DNA from: Circinella minor
Taxonomy: Eukaryota; Mucoromycota; Mucoromycetes; Mucorales; Lichtheimiaceae
DNA length: 43,274 bases
NCBI GenBank assembly: GCA_016758965.1
Contig: JAEPRB010000302.1
Location: 1-43,274, forward strand
Direction: 5' to 3'
Part shown: one piece after another, positions 1-10,642 of the stretch
How positions within the stretch are numbered: position 1 is the first letter of the stretch
Layout of the letters: each line of letters starts with the position of its first letter
Position numbers and translations under genes: made by a program
Notes under the pieces: model-generated
The model's input: only the letters and a program-made list of their open reading frames with translations
The model's database searches: none
What the model was told of the DNA's origin: nothing

Positions 1-125
1 CACCTTAACAATTACAACATTACATCTTTTTTCTGCTGACGATTGTAAATTGGGTGTGGGGACGAATCCATCTTATACAACAATTGGCTTTATATACCCA
101 TGGACCTTATTGAATACAATACAAC

Positions 126-167
<42 letters not shown>

Positions 168-306
168 AAATTATGCTTGGTTGCACAGCAATGCCCCCTT
201 AACTCTTAAAAAATGTATATAAATGTCATATATTTTCTACACTTTTTTTTTTCTGTCGCTGATCATCAACGATTATTTATTAACAAGTTTTTTTGTCAAT
301 ATTATC
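1..306. other. Promoter-side sequence of first inhibitor gene
   Basis: No gene is seen. The stretch holds a 36-base T run near 131-166 and a TATA box before the first inhibitor gene. From about 150 on it is recognisably related to the sequence upstream of the second (4540-4696) and third (9470-9607) copies, so it is the promoter end of the tandem unit. Confidence 0.6.
216..223 (+). promoter_or_regulatory. TATA box, inhibitor gene 1
   Basis: TATATAAA lies 84-91 bases before the ATG at 307 and is followed by a pyrimidine-rich initiator-like tract. The same box sits at equivalent positions in front of paralogues 2 and 3, which is strong evidence that it is functional. Confidence 0.75.
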
Positions 307-998
307 ATGAAATTTTCTACTACTTTGTCGTTGATTATTGGATCATTCTTTGTAGCCGTAAAAGGACAAGAAGGCATTACTGCTGGTAAGTAATTTAAGA
401 AAAAAATATTATTGTATATGTATTAAATGTTCGTTTCAAGAATATAAATATTTCAATATGTAACACATAGTATTAATATTATTCTTACTAACAAATATAA
501 ATATAATCATACAACGAATTTATTGTTATGCTTGTAACATTATTTTCTTGATTTTTTACGATAGACATTAGGTATGAGCTACATCTTGATGGTGTTTCTG
601 AGTCATACTATGCACTTGCATGCAATGATACAAGTTTATATTCAAATCACCCGAAGGATATAAAGGCATGTCAAGAGCTTGAAGAGTACGTTGTACAAGC
701 GCAGACTACAGGACAACCAGTAAGTACTCTTCTTGGTAATGCTCTTGACCCATCCCAGCCAATTCAAAATCCGATTGACTGCAACGTTATTGGCGGAGAA
801 GCACTTCTCAAAATCATTTTTATGGAAATAAACAATGATGTAGTTGGTGGTCCTAATAACCCACAATTATCAAGCTTTACATATACCAACGGATGCGTTA
901 TGAAAATGATCGCAGAACAAGCAAAACTTTCTCATCTTCTTCCATTCTTTGAAACTAACAGCTTACCTGTACCACCCCTTAATGATAATCTTAGTTAG
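307..998 (+). CDS. Secreted SSI-like protease inhibitor, copy 1
   Basis: Two exons, 307-385 and 565-998, joined in phase 1 (donor GTAAGT, acceptor ATAG), encode 170 residues. Exon 1 encodes a signal peptide (charged MKF start, hydrophobic LSLIIGSFFVAV core, likely cleavage after the KG near residue 20) plus a few mature residues. The mature protein has exactly four cysteines at 46, 62, 99 and 137. Between the first two is an HP motif followed by ACxxL; the last lies in FTYTNGCVM. Spacing and motifs resemble the Streptomyces subtilisin inhibitor family, in which Cys pairs 1-2 and 3-4 form disulfides and the reactive bond lies just after Cys3. Here Cys3 is followed by N-V-I, so P1 would be Val101 by that alignment (inference). 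It is somewhat longer than bacterial SSI (about 110 residues). First member of a three-gene tandem set. Seen: signal, cysteines, motifs. Inferred: protease inhibition. It could instead be a general secreted effector with an SSI-like fold. Confidence 0.8.
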
Positions 999-1031
999 TC
1001 CTGTGGTAGTTGTATTAAACTATTTATAATC

Positions 1032-1037
1032 AATAAA
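1032..1037 (+). terminator. Poly(A) signal, inhibitor gene 1
   Basis: AATAAA 34 bases after the stop codon, inside the TATAATCAATAA context that recurs after copies 2 and 3. Confidence 0.6.
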
Positions 1038-1540
1038 AAAGAATTTTATATATATTATATTTACATTTGTTCTGATTATATTATTATTATTATTGTACCA
1101 AATAAATTGAAAGGATATAGTCAAAACCTCTAGAAATAAATAATAAACAAAGCTGTAAGTAGTAGGGATGATAAAAATATTCCAACCAACTTATATCCTC
1201 GAATAAAAAATATACTTTTCCATTTTTCAATGCTTTTTTTTTTACTATTCTACCTAGTCGACAACCAATAAATAGATAGAATAAAATTGATAAGAATAAG
1301 CCAACATGAAACACTCTTTTAAATTTACTGTCTTTTGAACTAAATAGAGTGATATTAATTGCGGTATGTTCGCACGTTTATGAGACAACTGTACTTATTT
1401 AATGATTATATAAATCAAAGTGTAATCAATACACTTAAACGAATAATGGTTTACACCTCAGGCCAAATAGTACATGTATTTAATGTCCAAATGTGCTCTG
1501 AAAAATGTTAATATATTGGTACGTATGAAAATACACTGTC

Positions 1541-1730
1541 ACTGATAGTTACAATACCAGAGGTTGAACGTTCATCAGCTTGTACTTGAGTAGCTGAAAA
1601 AAATAATCCATATCACAACAAGGCTTAATTCGAATTTATAACGGCGTTCTGCTTAATTGTAACATAAAAAGATGGAAACGTTCTGTGCCTAAAGAGGAGT
1701 ACACCATGCGATTAAGCAAAACCCCGTTAA
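1541..1730. other. Conserved noncoding block, copy 1
   Basis: This block is markedly better conserved with 5960-6147 than the surrounding duplicated DNA; the run from the ACATAAAAAG at about 1662 to the CCCCGTT end differs at only one or two positions. It has no sustained open frame on either strand in both copies. The third unit retains only a short start of it near 10806. Role unknown: a structured RNA, an enhancer-like block or the remnant of a transposed sequence are all possible. Confidence 0.4.
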
Positions 1731-2631
1731 CTTAAAATAATTTTATATTACTGGTTAATCATAGACTTATTTAAAAGCGCTATAAAAACTACAAGACTAT
1801 CTTTTCATTAAAAAAATTAATAAACTAAATAAACCACTTTTCCAATGAACCAAAATATTCTTGTATCATATATTTGATGTAGATACATAAAAAATCATAA
1901 TACGTACGTACATTCAGTAGTTTAATTACTGATACGTAAGGAAACTAGTCGGCGGCTTATATTATTAGAATAGAGTTGAACGTGGATGCGTACGTATGTT
2001 GTTATTATTTATTGATATATAAGAATATTACATGTAGTTATCATAACGAAAACATAATACTAAACAATCAACTTTTTAGAAATTTATGTAAAGGAAAAAG
2101 CTCAATTGATGCAATAGGTCCACAACATTATTCTGGTGAAATTCAATTTTTTTATGGTACATACATACATAAGCAAGAACAAGATGCAAGAATATTCGTT
2201 AATACCGATTTCTGTATACGAGGAAATGTTTATAGACCCTAGCTCTGGTTCCGTATATATTACATCAATTTTATTAAAGTGTTTAATTATTATTATCCTG
2301 AATTGATTAATAGTTTTTGTGGCATACTGTCTTATAGTACTCGATCTTACTTTATTTGGCTAAGAATGAGATCTCACTACCCTGTGGTAATGGCTATAAT
2401 TCATGGTACTATTAAAAATATATTTACTTAAAAATCTGAATAAAAAACAAGTTGTACACTCCCTAATATATATGTATATTATGACATGTATACATACGTA
2501 ACACTAGATGTAGTGTAGCAAGCTATAACTCTCTTTACTATTATTGGGGATTGTTAGCATAAAACTCCTTGACCAACTTTATGAGTTACTGGCCACTACT
2601 AAATAAGACATGAATAGTTCCTAACTGTAAG

Positions 2632-2706
2632 CCAACCCATTTTCGTTTAATTCCTAAATAATGTCTGAACCCAACTCATTTTCATTTAATGCCTGAATAG
2701 TGTCTT
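2632..2706 (+). repeat. Tandem direct repeat, about 37-38 bases
   Basis: Two imperfect direct copies of a unit that begins CCAACCCATTTTCGTTTAAT lie at 2632-2668 and 2670-2706. They directly precede an inverted repeat with related words (AATGTCTGAA, AATGCTTGAA), so the whole patch 2632-2812 looks like a decayed repetitive element. Confidence 0.5.
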
Positions 2707-2710
2707 AAAT

Positions 2711-2812
2711 TTAATGTCTGAATAATGCTTGAATAGTGCTTTAAAATAGTGCATAATTCAGACATTATTTTAAAGCATTATTCAAGCACTACCCAAATAT
2801 TCAGGCATTATT
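2711..2812. repeat. Imperfect inverted repeat, hairpin-forming
   Basis: The left arm (2711-2747, containing TGCTTGAATAGTGCTTTAAA) is the imperfect reverse complement of the right arm (about 2764-2812, containing TTTAAAGCATTATTCAAGCA), with a loop of about 16 bases. It lies in the stretch not shared between repeat units, which fits an insertion of a small MITE-like element. No clear target duplication was found. Confidence 0.5.
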
Positions 2813-2989
2813 TTTTATGTTGTGTCTTCGGCCAAAGGACTCGACTTAGAAGACACAAACTAACAAGTTTATCTATATAGGCATGTGCATATGTATTTGT
2901 ATTTAAGTGTAGTACTGGGCTTAGTCATTCAAGAAGATTATCTAAATTTATTAAGAAATTAGATGTGCATGCTAATAATTTAATGGAAG

Positions 2990-2991
<2 letters not shown>

Positions 2992-3029
<38 letters not shown>
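2992..3029 (+). repeat. (GT)n microsatellite
   Basis: About 18 GT units. The paralogous position at 7336-7351 carries a G run instead, so the site is a hypervariable simple repeat within the duplicated segment. Confidence 0.9.
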
Positions 3030-3032
<3 letters not shown>

Positions 3033-3437
3033 CGGAGCGAAAGTGTGATAGAAAACAAAGACGTTTTTTGACAACGTAAAGAAGAGACAGACGATGGAGA
3101 AAACCTAGTAACAAGAGAATTTGTGGAAAATCTGTAGTTACGTATTCGTTCAAATACAACAAAAAAAATTGTAACTTAGAATTTACATACATTATTTTGA
3201 TACTCCTCATTAAATCGTCTTTTGTCTTATCAGATAAATATGTTGTGTGTATGTAATATTTTTTGTTTTTTTTTCCAAATGTAGAAAGGTTAGCCACATC
3301 CCTTAAAGAGATAACAGGGTTAACTAAACTTTCTTTTTCTGTACCAGCTATTTTTCGATTGCATTGAATAGTATAATCACGTAGGAAATAATAGTAATGA
3401 TATTATAAAAAACAAAGATTGGCCTATCGATTTATTA

Positions 3438-3443
3438 TACGTA
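3438..3443. other. TACGTA microinsertion, unit 2
   Basis: This copy reads TTATTATACGTATTC. The paralogous sites read TTATTATATTC (7701-7711) and TTATTATAACC (11662-11672), so two of three copies lack the CGTA. Parsimony makes it an insertion here. Confidence 0.7.
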
Positions 3444-4606
3444 TTCTTTTTGTTTAGCCATACCTATATTCAAATGCGCTGAGCAGAGTGGTGGCAAAAG
3501 AATGATACGATATGATCAATTTTTTAAAAAGGGGGGATATATTAGTGTATGCATGTGTCACACATGGAAAGAAAGAGCAGTAATATTTTAAAGAATAGAA
3601 TACTTTTACATTACATATCATTATAATGTCTATAACATTTTTTTTCTTGTTTTAAAATGAGTCAAAAATTGATGCATAAATAAGTAATAAATTGAAAGCA
3701 AGCAGAGAGGTGAACGTAAAAAAAACTATTGTATACCATGATTAAGTACATGTAAAATGCATAGCCTAGTGATTATTTTCCTTCGAAATGTACTTCTTTA
3801 TCCTTATACGTATACGTATCAAATGCTAGGGGCTTTCAAAAATCGATTTGTTCATTTCTGAAATCCCCTATTACATACGTACACTTTAAAAAAGTATTAT
3901 ATGGGTTACTTTAAATAGAGAAGAAGAAAGAAAAGGGGTATCATGCATAACCATTTTTATTTGTTACTCAACGCCATCATTTTTGTAGTTTTTGTTTTAT
4001 TAGTTATTAAATTTGTTAATTTGTATACTAAAATGGTGTATGTAGAATCAATATTATTTTTTGTTTTTTGTATGGGCACTAGATCAAATTCTATAAAATA
4101 TATAATACTTATCCTTAACTCGATACGTACTATATGTAAAGTAATAAAAATATTACAATTGCTGGTAGGTTGGGGTGGTTCGTCACATTTTCTAATACTG
4201 AGGATTCTATTTGAAAAGAAGTATAACTTAAAGATGCAAGTTTGTGAAAACTTAAAGATTACGTACATTTTTGACAAAACTACCTAGTTGCCGGGCGAAA
4301 ATGTATATTTTTAGTTTTACGTTGCTGTAAATACGGACCTTATTCTGCATTCCCCTCGTTTTCACTCAACTCCTCCCGTTTTCACTCCCCTTACGGCCTC
4401 CATAGTTATAATGAGCGCGGTGTAGTTGATCCATAGAATTTTCCTTAGATTCAGTTTTCTCCTTAATATCTAGTCAAACCTTCTTCTTTATACTTCCAGA
4501 CATACAGCCAAATTGAAGTTATGTAAACCCCCGCCCCCTCTCGTCGTTTTTCTCTTTTTGGAATTATGTCCTACTGCCCAGCAAATTTTCCTACTCTTAA
4601 TAAATG

Positions 4607-4614
4607 TATATAAA
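4607..4614 (+). promoter_or_regulatory. TATA box, inhibitor gene 2
   Basis: TATATAAA 83-90 bases before the ATG at 4697, at the same relative position as in copies 1 and 3. Confidence 0.75.
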
Positions 4615-4696
4615 GGTGATATATTTTCTAGCCTTTTTTCTTTCTGTTACTTATTATCAATTGTTGTTTAACAAGTTATTTATTACGAATATCATC

Positions 4697-5379
4697 ATGA
4701 AATTATTTTCTACTTTATCGTTAATTATTGGATCATTCTTTGTCGCCGTAAAAGGACAAGGCATGATTCTTGCTTGTAAGTAATTTAAGAAGAAAAATAC
4801 TATAATTATATATGTATTACTTATATGTTCTTCTCTTTAAGAAAAGAAATGTGTTAATAACACGTAATATCAATATTATTCTAACAAATGTATAATTATA
4901 CAACTCATTTGTTGTTCTGCTTTTGACAATACTTTTTCTTTTTAAAATATGTAGATTTTCGGTATACTGTATCTATTCCTGGTGCTCCTGATGCAAGCTA
5001 TGAACTTGTATGCAATACTCCAGGTTTACCCTCAAATCATCCAATGGCTATAGAGGCATGTAAAGAGCTTGAAGCGTACGTTCAACTAGCGGAGACTTCC
5101 AAACAACAAATAGATGCTGTTATTCGTAATGCTCTCACTCCAGACCATCAAAACGCTTACCCGCCCGAGTGTGGTGGTATTGAAGGAGCATCTTTCAGGA
5201 TCAGCATTGGATCAATAAACAATGAATTTGTAATGGGTACCGATTATGACCCAGAATACAGAGACTATACATATCCCAGTAGATGCATTATGAAAATGGT
5301 CGCAGAACAAGCAAAACTTTCTCATTTTCTCCCATTCTCTGAAACTGACAACTCACTCGTGCCACCTCTTAATAAATAG
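4697..5379 (+). CDS. Secreted SSI-like protease inhibitor, copy 2
   Basis: Exons 4697-4775 and 4955-5379, intron 179 bases in phase 1, protein 167 residues. The signal peptide (MKLFSTLSLIIGSFFVAVKG) is nearly identical to copy 1. The mature part has the same four cysteines at the same numbers (46, 62, 99, 137), with SNHP before ACKEL and the YTYPSRCIMKM motif around Cys4. By SSI alignment the reactive-site segment after Cys3 is G-G-I, giving Gly at P1, an unusual residue for an SSI. Specificity may therefore differ, or the site may be inactive. The last 30 residues (AEQAKLSHFLPF...VPPLNK) are shared with copy 1. Family and function are inferred from motifs only. Confidence 0.8.
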
Positions 5380-5461
5380 AATTAATCACATTTTTCTCGA
5401 ATTATTCATAGTCTTAGCTAGTCCTGTCATACCTAGCAGTATTAAACCATGTATAATCAAT

Positions 5462-5467
5462 AATAAA
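5462..5467 (+). terminator. Poly(A) signal, inhibitor gene 2
   Basis: AATAAA within TATAATCAATAATAAAA, about 83 bases after the stop and in the same sequence context as the other two copies. Confidence 0.6.
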
Positions 5468-5959
5468 ACCTTTTTATATAATTTAATTACATTTGTTCTA
5501 CATAATTATTTTATTATTATTGTACCAAGTAAAAGGGAAGGAAGCTGTCAAAACTGCTAGAAATGAATAAATAAGAAAATTTGTACGTACGTAGAGATGA
5601 TGAAATCTTTCAAAATCTACTCATACCCTCGAATAAAAACGAAATATTCTCATTTTCTTCCGGTGAGTTTTTTTTTCAATATTTCAGTTGACAACCAATA
5701 AATAGATGGGTAAAAATAAGCCAACAACGTGACACACTCTTTTAAATTTACTGTTCTCTGAATTTAATAGAGTGATTTTAATCGCAATTTTTTTTACGTA
5801 ACTGTATTTATTAAATGATTGTATGAATCACAATGTAATCAAGCACCCTCAAGACGACAATGGATGGCACCCCATTGTAAATAGTATATGTATTTAATGT
5901 ACAAATGTTGTCCTCAAGAATGCTGATACGTATTTTGGTACATATGAAAGTACACTGTC

Positions 5960-6147
5960 GCTGATAGCTACAATACCAGAGGTTGGGCGTTCATCAGCTT
6001 GTACTTGCGCAGCTGAAAAAATGATTAATATCATAACAAGGCTTAATCCGAGTTTATAAAGGCGTTCTGCTTAATTGTTACATAAAAAGATGGAAACGTT
6101 CTGTGCCTAAAGAGGAGTGCACCATGCGATTAAGCAAAACCCCGTTA
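5960..6147. other. Conserved noncoding block, copy 2
   Basis: Partner of 1541-1730. It shares the long run that starts ACATAAAAAGATGGAAACGT and ends CCCCGTT almost unchanged, while flanking duplicated DNA is clearly diverged. No shared open frame: the minus-strand frame that is open in copy 1 is stopped here. Confidence 0.4.
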
Positions 6148-6767
6148 TAAACATAAAAAAAATTAATTGAAGAAGTGTTTTTTCATTTTTGTATAAAAAT
6201 TTTATAGACTCCAGCGGTTGTAAAACTACTATGACAACAAGCAGCAGTTGTTTTTCCAGGAGTAAAAATAAGAAAGATCTCTCAACACGTTGAAGAACAG
6301 CGTCATATGCATACAAATATGATGAAACACTACTGCTGTATGGAACACAGGAGCCCCCTGCATGGCGTGGCTACATAGTAATATTCTTGTGCAGGGGTGT
6401 GGGATATTTGTGCTTTTTATTTGTTTTCGTTTGGGCTGTTGCCAATACTAGGTAGTTAGTTAATTTTGCATTACAAGAAGTACGTAAGTAGACTTCTTCT
6501 GTTCCATATAATCCACGATCTGTCACAAAAGTGATCGTGTCACACAAGACGTAAGTGTATCATATTACAGCTCTGAGTTACATTTAAAAACGCTCATGCA
6601 CACACATACGTACGTTCAAATTAATTATTTCTGATTCAAAAAACTCATCGCTTTATTTTTTTTATTTTTTATTGTTGAATCGAGTTATTATTCTACCATA
6701 CACCTCGGTTGGCCTCTGTATATTCGTACAAGCTGGCCAATAAAGATGGTGATATAAGAGGAATTGA

Positions 6768-7007
6768 GTGAATTGGTGGAGTCGGACGAAGGAAGTAGTT
6801 ATAGATAGATCAAATGCTGAGCTTGATATTGTAAGCTTCCTTGAACTTTGTTTCACAAATGCAAGACCACTGAGGAAAGGAGAAATAAATGACAAAGTAT
6901 ATTTGCGAACCCACATTCAACATTTGGTTTATCAAACATGTGGCACAATACAAAATCGCCGTAAACGGGCAAGAAAAAAGTTGTCCACCACCATTGGTTT
7001 ACCTTGA
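6768..7007 (+). pseudogene. Possible coding remnant, unknown
   Basis: An open frame without an ATG near its start encodes a protein-like segment with normal composition: an aromatic NWWSR start, a mixed acidic/hydrophobic middle, and a basic RRKRARKK tail resembling a nuclear localisation signal, ending at a TGA. It lies in the part of the spacer not shared with the other unit and has no visible partner exon. It may be a leftover exon of an inserted gene; I do not recognise the family. Confidence 0.25.
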
Positions 7008-7574
7008 CCGAGAGTCGTCGTTGTTTTAAAAAGGTAACATAATGTTTGATCTTGCAAATATGAACCAAAAAAAGCAAGGATATTCCAAGTATGTCAAAGT
7101 AGAGGGGGGAATGATGAACAAACCAAGTAGTATTAAAAGCGTAGTGGAACATCTGCTAGTCGTTGTGTGCTATTCCATAAAAAGAGAATTAATGGTTTTT
7201 TTGTACAAACTGACAAGCCCATTATAGACATGTGCATATGTATTTAAGTGTAGTACCGGGCTTAGCCATTCAGGAGGATTATCTAAACTCATTAAGAAAT
7301 TAGATGCACACGCTAATAGTTTAGTGAAAGTCCGTATGTGGGGGGGGGGGGCGGAGCGGAAGCGTGATACGTAAAAGCGAAAACAAAGACGTTTATAGAC
7401 GAGTGAGAAAACCCAGTAACGAGAGGATTAGTGGGAAATCTGTAGTTGTAACTTAGAATTTACATAGGTTATTTGGATAGTCCTCATAAAATCATCTTTT
7501 TTTTTTTACCAAATGAATATGTTATCTAATATTTTTTCCATATGTAGAAAGGTTAGCTACATCTCTTGAAGAAA

Positions 7575-7580
7575 TACGTA
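7575..7580. other. TACGTA microinsertion, unit 3
   Basis: Reads GAAATACGTAACA; the paralogous sites read GAGATAACA (3309-3316) and GACATAACG (11530-11538). Two of three copies have no CGTA, so it is inferred as an insertion here. Confidence 0.7.
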
Positions 7581-8940
7581 ACAAGATTAATTAAACTTTC
7601 TTTTTCTATACCACAGCTATTTTTCCATTACATTGAGTAATCTAATCACGTAGAAAATGATAGTAATAATATTATAATAAAAACCAATTGGCCTACCGAT
7701 TTATTATATTCTTTTTGTCTAACTTAGTCATAGATTTTGTACGTAGCATTGATATAAAATACATATACATAATTATATTTTCATTCGTATGTACATAGTG
7801 CTTTTTATATAAATATCATATGCCTATCCTTATAATGTCTATTTTTGTTCTGCTATATCTTTTTATGTCAAGAAAAAAAACCGGTTACGGCATCATTTTT
7901 TCTAGTTTTATCTCTTTCTAGTAAGTAAACTATATTTAAATACGCTTAACGGAGTGGTGGCGAAAAAAAATGATACGATATGATCAATTTTTTGAGGGGG
8001 GGGGGCGGGAGAATATTATTGCATGAGTGTTCTTTTCATAGAGTAAAAAAAACAGTAAAGTATTTTGCATCATAGTCATTGTTGTATTATTACGAAAAAG
8101 AAAGAAAGACAATCAATTCTGTAATATTTTATTCTAATGATAGAAGTAGGAAATAAAATCAGATGAGGTAAAATATTATAAAGTTATCGTCTTTAGTACA
8201 ATAAATACGTATCAAGAACAACATAGAATTTTTCTATTCTATGAGTTATGGGGCTTAGTTAATTGAATGATGCAGACGATTGATATTAGAGTCGGGTGCT
8301 CGGGATGCGTTATTAATATTGAGAAGGTTACTATTAGCTACTGTTCTGAAGTATATTATGTTTAGGCATGATACTCTCTTTTATTCTTTAATTTAAGTTG
8401 ACGGGGTGCAGGTCATAGTTATGCGATTTAGTCAGTTTCTTTTTTAGAATTGAGGTCTGCTCACGTCTGCATTTTAAATATGAATTACTATTTCATTGGA
8501 ATAAAAAGATTATGGTCTTATAATACAACAGATTCCATAACATTTTTTCTTTTACGTAAAACAATAATAATACATAAACTTGCAAATAATTGATAGTTTA
8601 TGTAAGAAGAGGTGTCAGGACAATATATGTACAATTATATATCAAATATACGCTCTCTATATATTTTTATTTGAGATGAACGTACTTCTTTATCCTTATA
8701 CGACTGTAGTATCAAACAGTATATACATTTTATAAAGTACTATTTATAGTTTACTTTGGATTTTAAATACTGTAGAGAAGAAGAAGATAAAAGGAGTGTT
8801 GTTATACATAAACATGTTTATGTATTACTCAGCCCCATCGTTTTCGAAGCTTTCTCTTTTTACTACGTACAGTAATAATTAAATTGTCAATTGGTATAAT
8901 AATATGGTGTAATTAAAAACATTATTATTTTTGTTTTATG

Positions 8941-8946
8941 TACGTA
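8941..8946. other. TACGTA microinsertion, unit 3
   Basis: Reads ATGTACGTATGAGCAC; the paralogue at 4068-4079 reads TTGTATGGGCAC. The only length change is CGTA after TA. Confidence 0.65.
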
Positions 8947-9504
8947 TGAGCACTTTATCAAATTCTACAAAACATATAGTAAATCCAATATACTTTAATA
9001 CCTAGCTCACTACAACTGTAAAGTATTAAAAACATCGCAATTATTACTAGGTGGCGGGAGGTTCGTCGCATTTTCCAACAATTAGAGTTTTATTTGAAAA
9101 GACAGAGCTGAGTGCATAACTTCAAGAAGTATATTCCAAATATTTATTAATAGGATGAAAAATGAGGGATTAGATGTTTTGAAAACTATTTTATTCCCAG
9201 GGTAAGCGTATGTTATTAATGCTACATTACTGTAAAGAGAAACAGACCTTATTTTGAGTTCCCTTCCTTCCCGTCTCCTCCTCCCCTTTTCCATGTTATC
9301 TCCTTCATGGTTATAGCAGTATAGTTGACTCGTAGAGTTATCCTTGAATTATATCGTCCGATTTCTCCTTAATGTTTTGTCGAATCTTCTTCTCTTTTTT
9401 ACTTTCCTTATATAGAGAAAAGTAACCGATCAAAGTAGAGTTATGCAATTACCCCCCCTCCGGTCGTTTTTTTCAGCAATTATCGGCTGCAGAGTGAAAA
9501 TTCC

Positions 9505-9510
9505 TACGTA
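9505..9510. other. TACGTA microinsertion in promoter of gene 3
   Basis: Reads TTCCTACGTATCC just before the TATA box of copy 3. Copies 2 (TTTCCTACTCTTAA) and 1 (CCCTTAACTCTTAA) lack the CGTA. Confidence 0.65.
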
Positions 9511-9522
9511 TCCTTAAAAGTG

Positions 9523-9530
9523 TATATAAA
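9523..9530 (+). promoter_or_regulatory. TATA box, inhibitor gene 3
   Basis: TATATAAA 78-85 bases before the ATG at 9608, matching copies 1 and 2 in position and context. Confidence 0.75.
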
Positions 9531-9607
9531 AGAACATATATATTCTTTCTTTTGCTCTCGCTTATTACCAACTGTCATTCAACAAGTTATTTATCAAGAA
9601 TATCATC

Positions 9608-10312
9608 ATGAAACTTTCTTCTGCTTTCTCGTTAATTATTGGATCATTCTTTATAGCCGTAAAGGCCCAAGATGATGGCATTTTTGGTGGTAAGTAATTT
9701 AGAAAAAAAAATATTCTTGTATATGTATTGTGCATTCTTTTTTTTTAAGAATACAACTGTTTCAATACCTAACACACAATATTAACAAATATAACTATAA
9801 TTATACAACGAATTTGTTGGGTTTCTTTTGACAATACCTTTTTTTTTATGACAGATCTCAGTTTTACTACATATGTTGATGGTCCTTTTGATGGTGCTTC
9901 TATTGATGTTGGTGCCAATAAAAAGGTTCATAGAACATCCTATAATCTTTACTGCAATCAACGACCTAGAATTTCAGTTCATCCAAGCGCTACAGCGGCA
10001 TGTCACGAGCTTGCAGCGTACGTTGCAAATGCGAAGGCTACCGGACAAACACTAAGTCGTCTTCTTCATGATGCTCTTAACCAACCATATGATAATGGGG
10101 AACCATGTGAAGTTATTGGCAAAAAAGCAACACTCAAAATCCATACTGGAGAACTCGATGGTATGAAGATTGATTATACTACACCAGAGAGTTTGATATT
10201 TGAATATTCTAATGGATGTGTTATGAAAAAGGTTGCAGAACACGCAAATCTAGGCCATCTGATTGTATTCGTTGATAATACTAGCATACCTATGCGTCCT
10301 CAATATCTATAG
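9608..10312 (+). CDS. Secreted SSI-like protease inhibitor, copy 3
   Basis: Exons 9608-9689 and 9855-10312, phase 1 intron of 165 bases, protein 179 residues. The signal peptide (MKLSSAFSLIIGSFFIAVKA) is close to copies 1 and 2. The mature domain is the most diverged and has an insertion of about 14 residues before Cys1. Cysteines are at 61, 77, 112 and 149, again with HP before AAC and FEYSNGCVMKK around Cys4. After Cys3 the sequence is E-V-I, so P1 would be Val114 by SSI alignment. The C-terminal tail differs from copies 1 and 2 (ends PQYL rather than PPLN-type). Function inferred. Confidence 0.8.
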
Positions 10313-10390
10313 ATAGACTTAAAACATTTTTCACATTTTATTAATGTTAGTTTGTGCTGTCGTAGTAGTATTAAAATACTACAAATCAAT

Positions 10391-10396
10391 AATAAA
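10391..10396 (+). terminator. Poly(A) signal, inhibitor gene 3
   Basis: AATAAA in the same AATCAATAATAAA context as in copy 2, 79 bases after the stop. Confidence 0.6.
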
Positions 10397-10636
10397 CTAT
10401 TTTACATAGTTCTTTACGTTTGTTCTAATTGCTTTGTTATTACAGTATAAAAATGAAGAAAAAAAACTGTGGAAATGAGAAAATGTTCCAATTAACTCAT
10501 ATCCTTCAATAAAAAGAGCTAATTTTATTTCTCTCACCGCACGAGCAACCAATAGGTAGATAGAATAAAACAGGTAATAACAACTCAATGTAGAACACTC
10601 TTCTAAATTTACCGATTTCTGAACTAAATAGAGCGA

Positions 10637-10642
10637 TACGTA
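10637..10642. other. TACGTA microinsertion, unit 3
   Basis: Reads GCGATACGTATTAATTGCGG. Copy 1 (1350-1363) reads TGATATTAATTGCGG, identical except for the missing CGTA; copy 2 (5772-5781) also lacks it. Confidence 0.75.

Larger units (their letters stand above)
999..4696. other. Intergenic part of tandem unit 1-2
   Basis: I see no convincing gene. The first part (about 1082-1735) is paralogous to 5512-6150 and partly to 10430-10830. The last part (about 2861-4696) is paralogous to 7212-9607 and partly to 11430-11760. The middle (about 1740-2860) is not shared and contains an inverted-repeat cluster. An 88-codon open frame at 1976-2242 has no recognisable motif. TACGTA is frequent: I count 13 copies here. 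Confidence 0.6.
5380..9607. other. Intergenic part of tandem unit 2-3
   Basis: Same composition as the previous spacer: a downstream block (5512-6150) and an upstream block (7212-9607) shared with the other unit, separated by unshared DNA (about 6160-7210). The unshared part includes a CCCCCTGCA...TGCAGGGG hairpin (about 6353-6397) and a possible coding remnant at 6768-7007. I count 14 TACGTA copies. No complete gene is recognised. Confidence 0.6.

Noticed and set aside
1976..2242. 88-codon open frame in the unshared spacer
   Set aside because: No ATG near its start, no signal or domain, no partner exon; possible remnant but nothing to support a gene call.
2980..3297. Minus-strand open frame with His-Thr repeats
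   Set aside because: It is the translation of the GT/CA microsatellite and flanking duplicated noncoding DNA; the sister unit does not keep the frame.
3943..4287. Two overlapping open frames on opposite strands of about 110 codons
   Set aside because: They lie in the duplicated upstream block, and the paralogous stretch (8800-9150) carries 4-bp length changes that break both frames.
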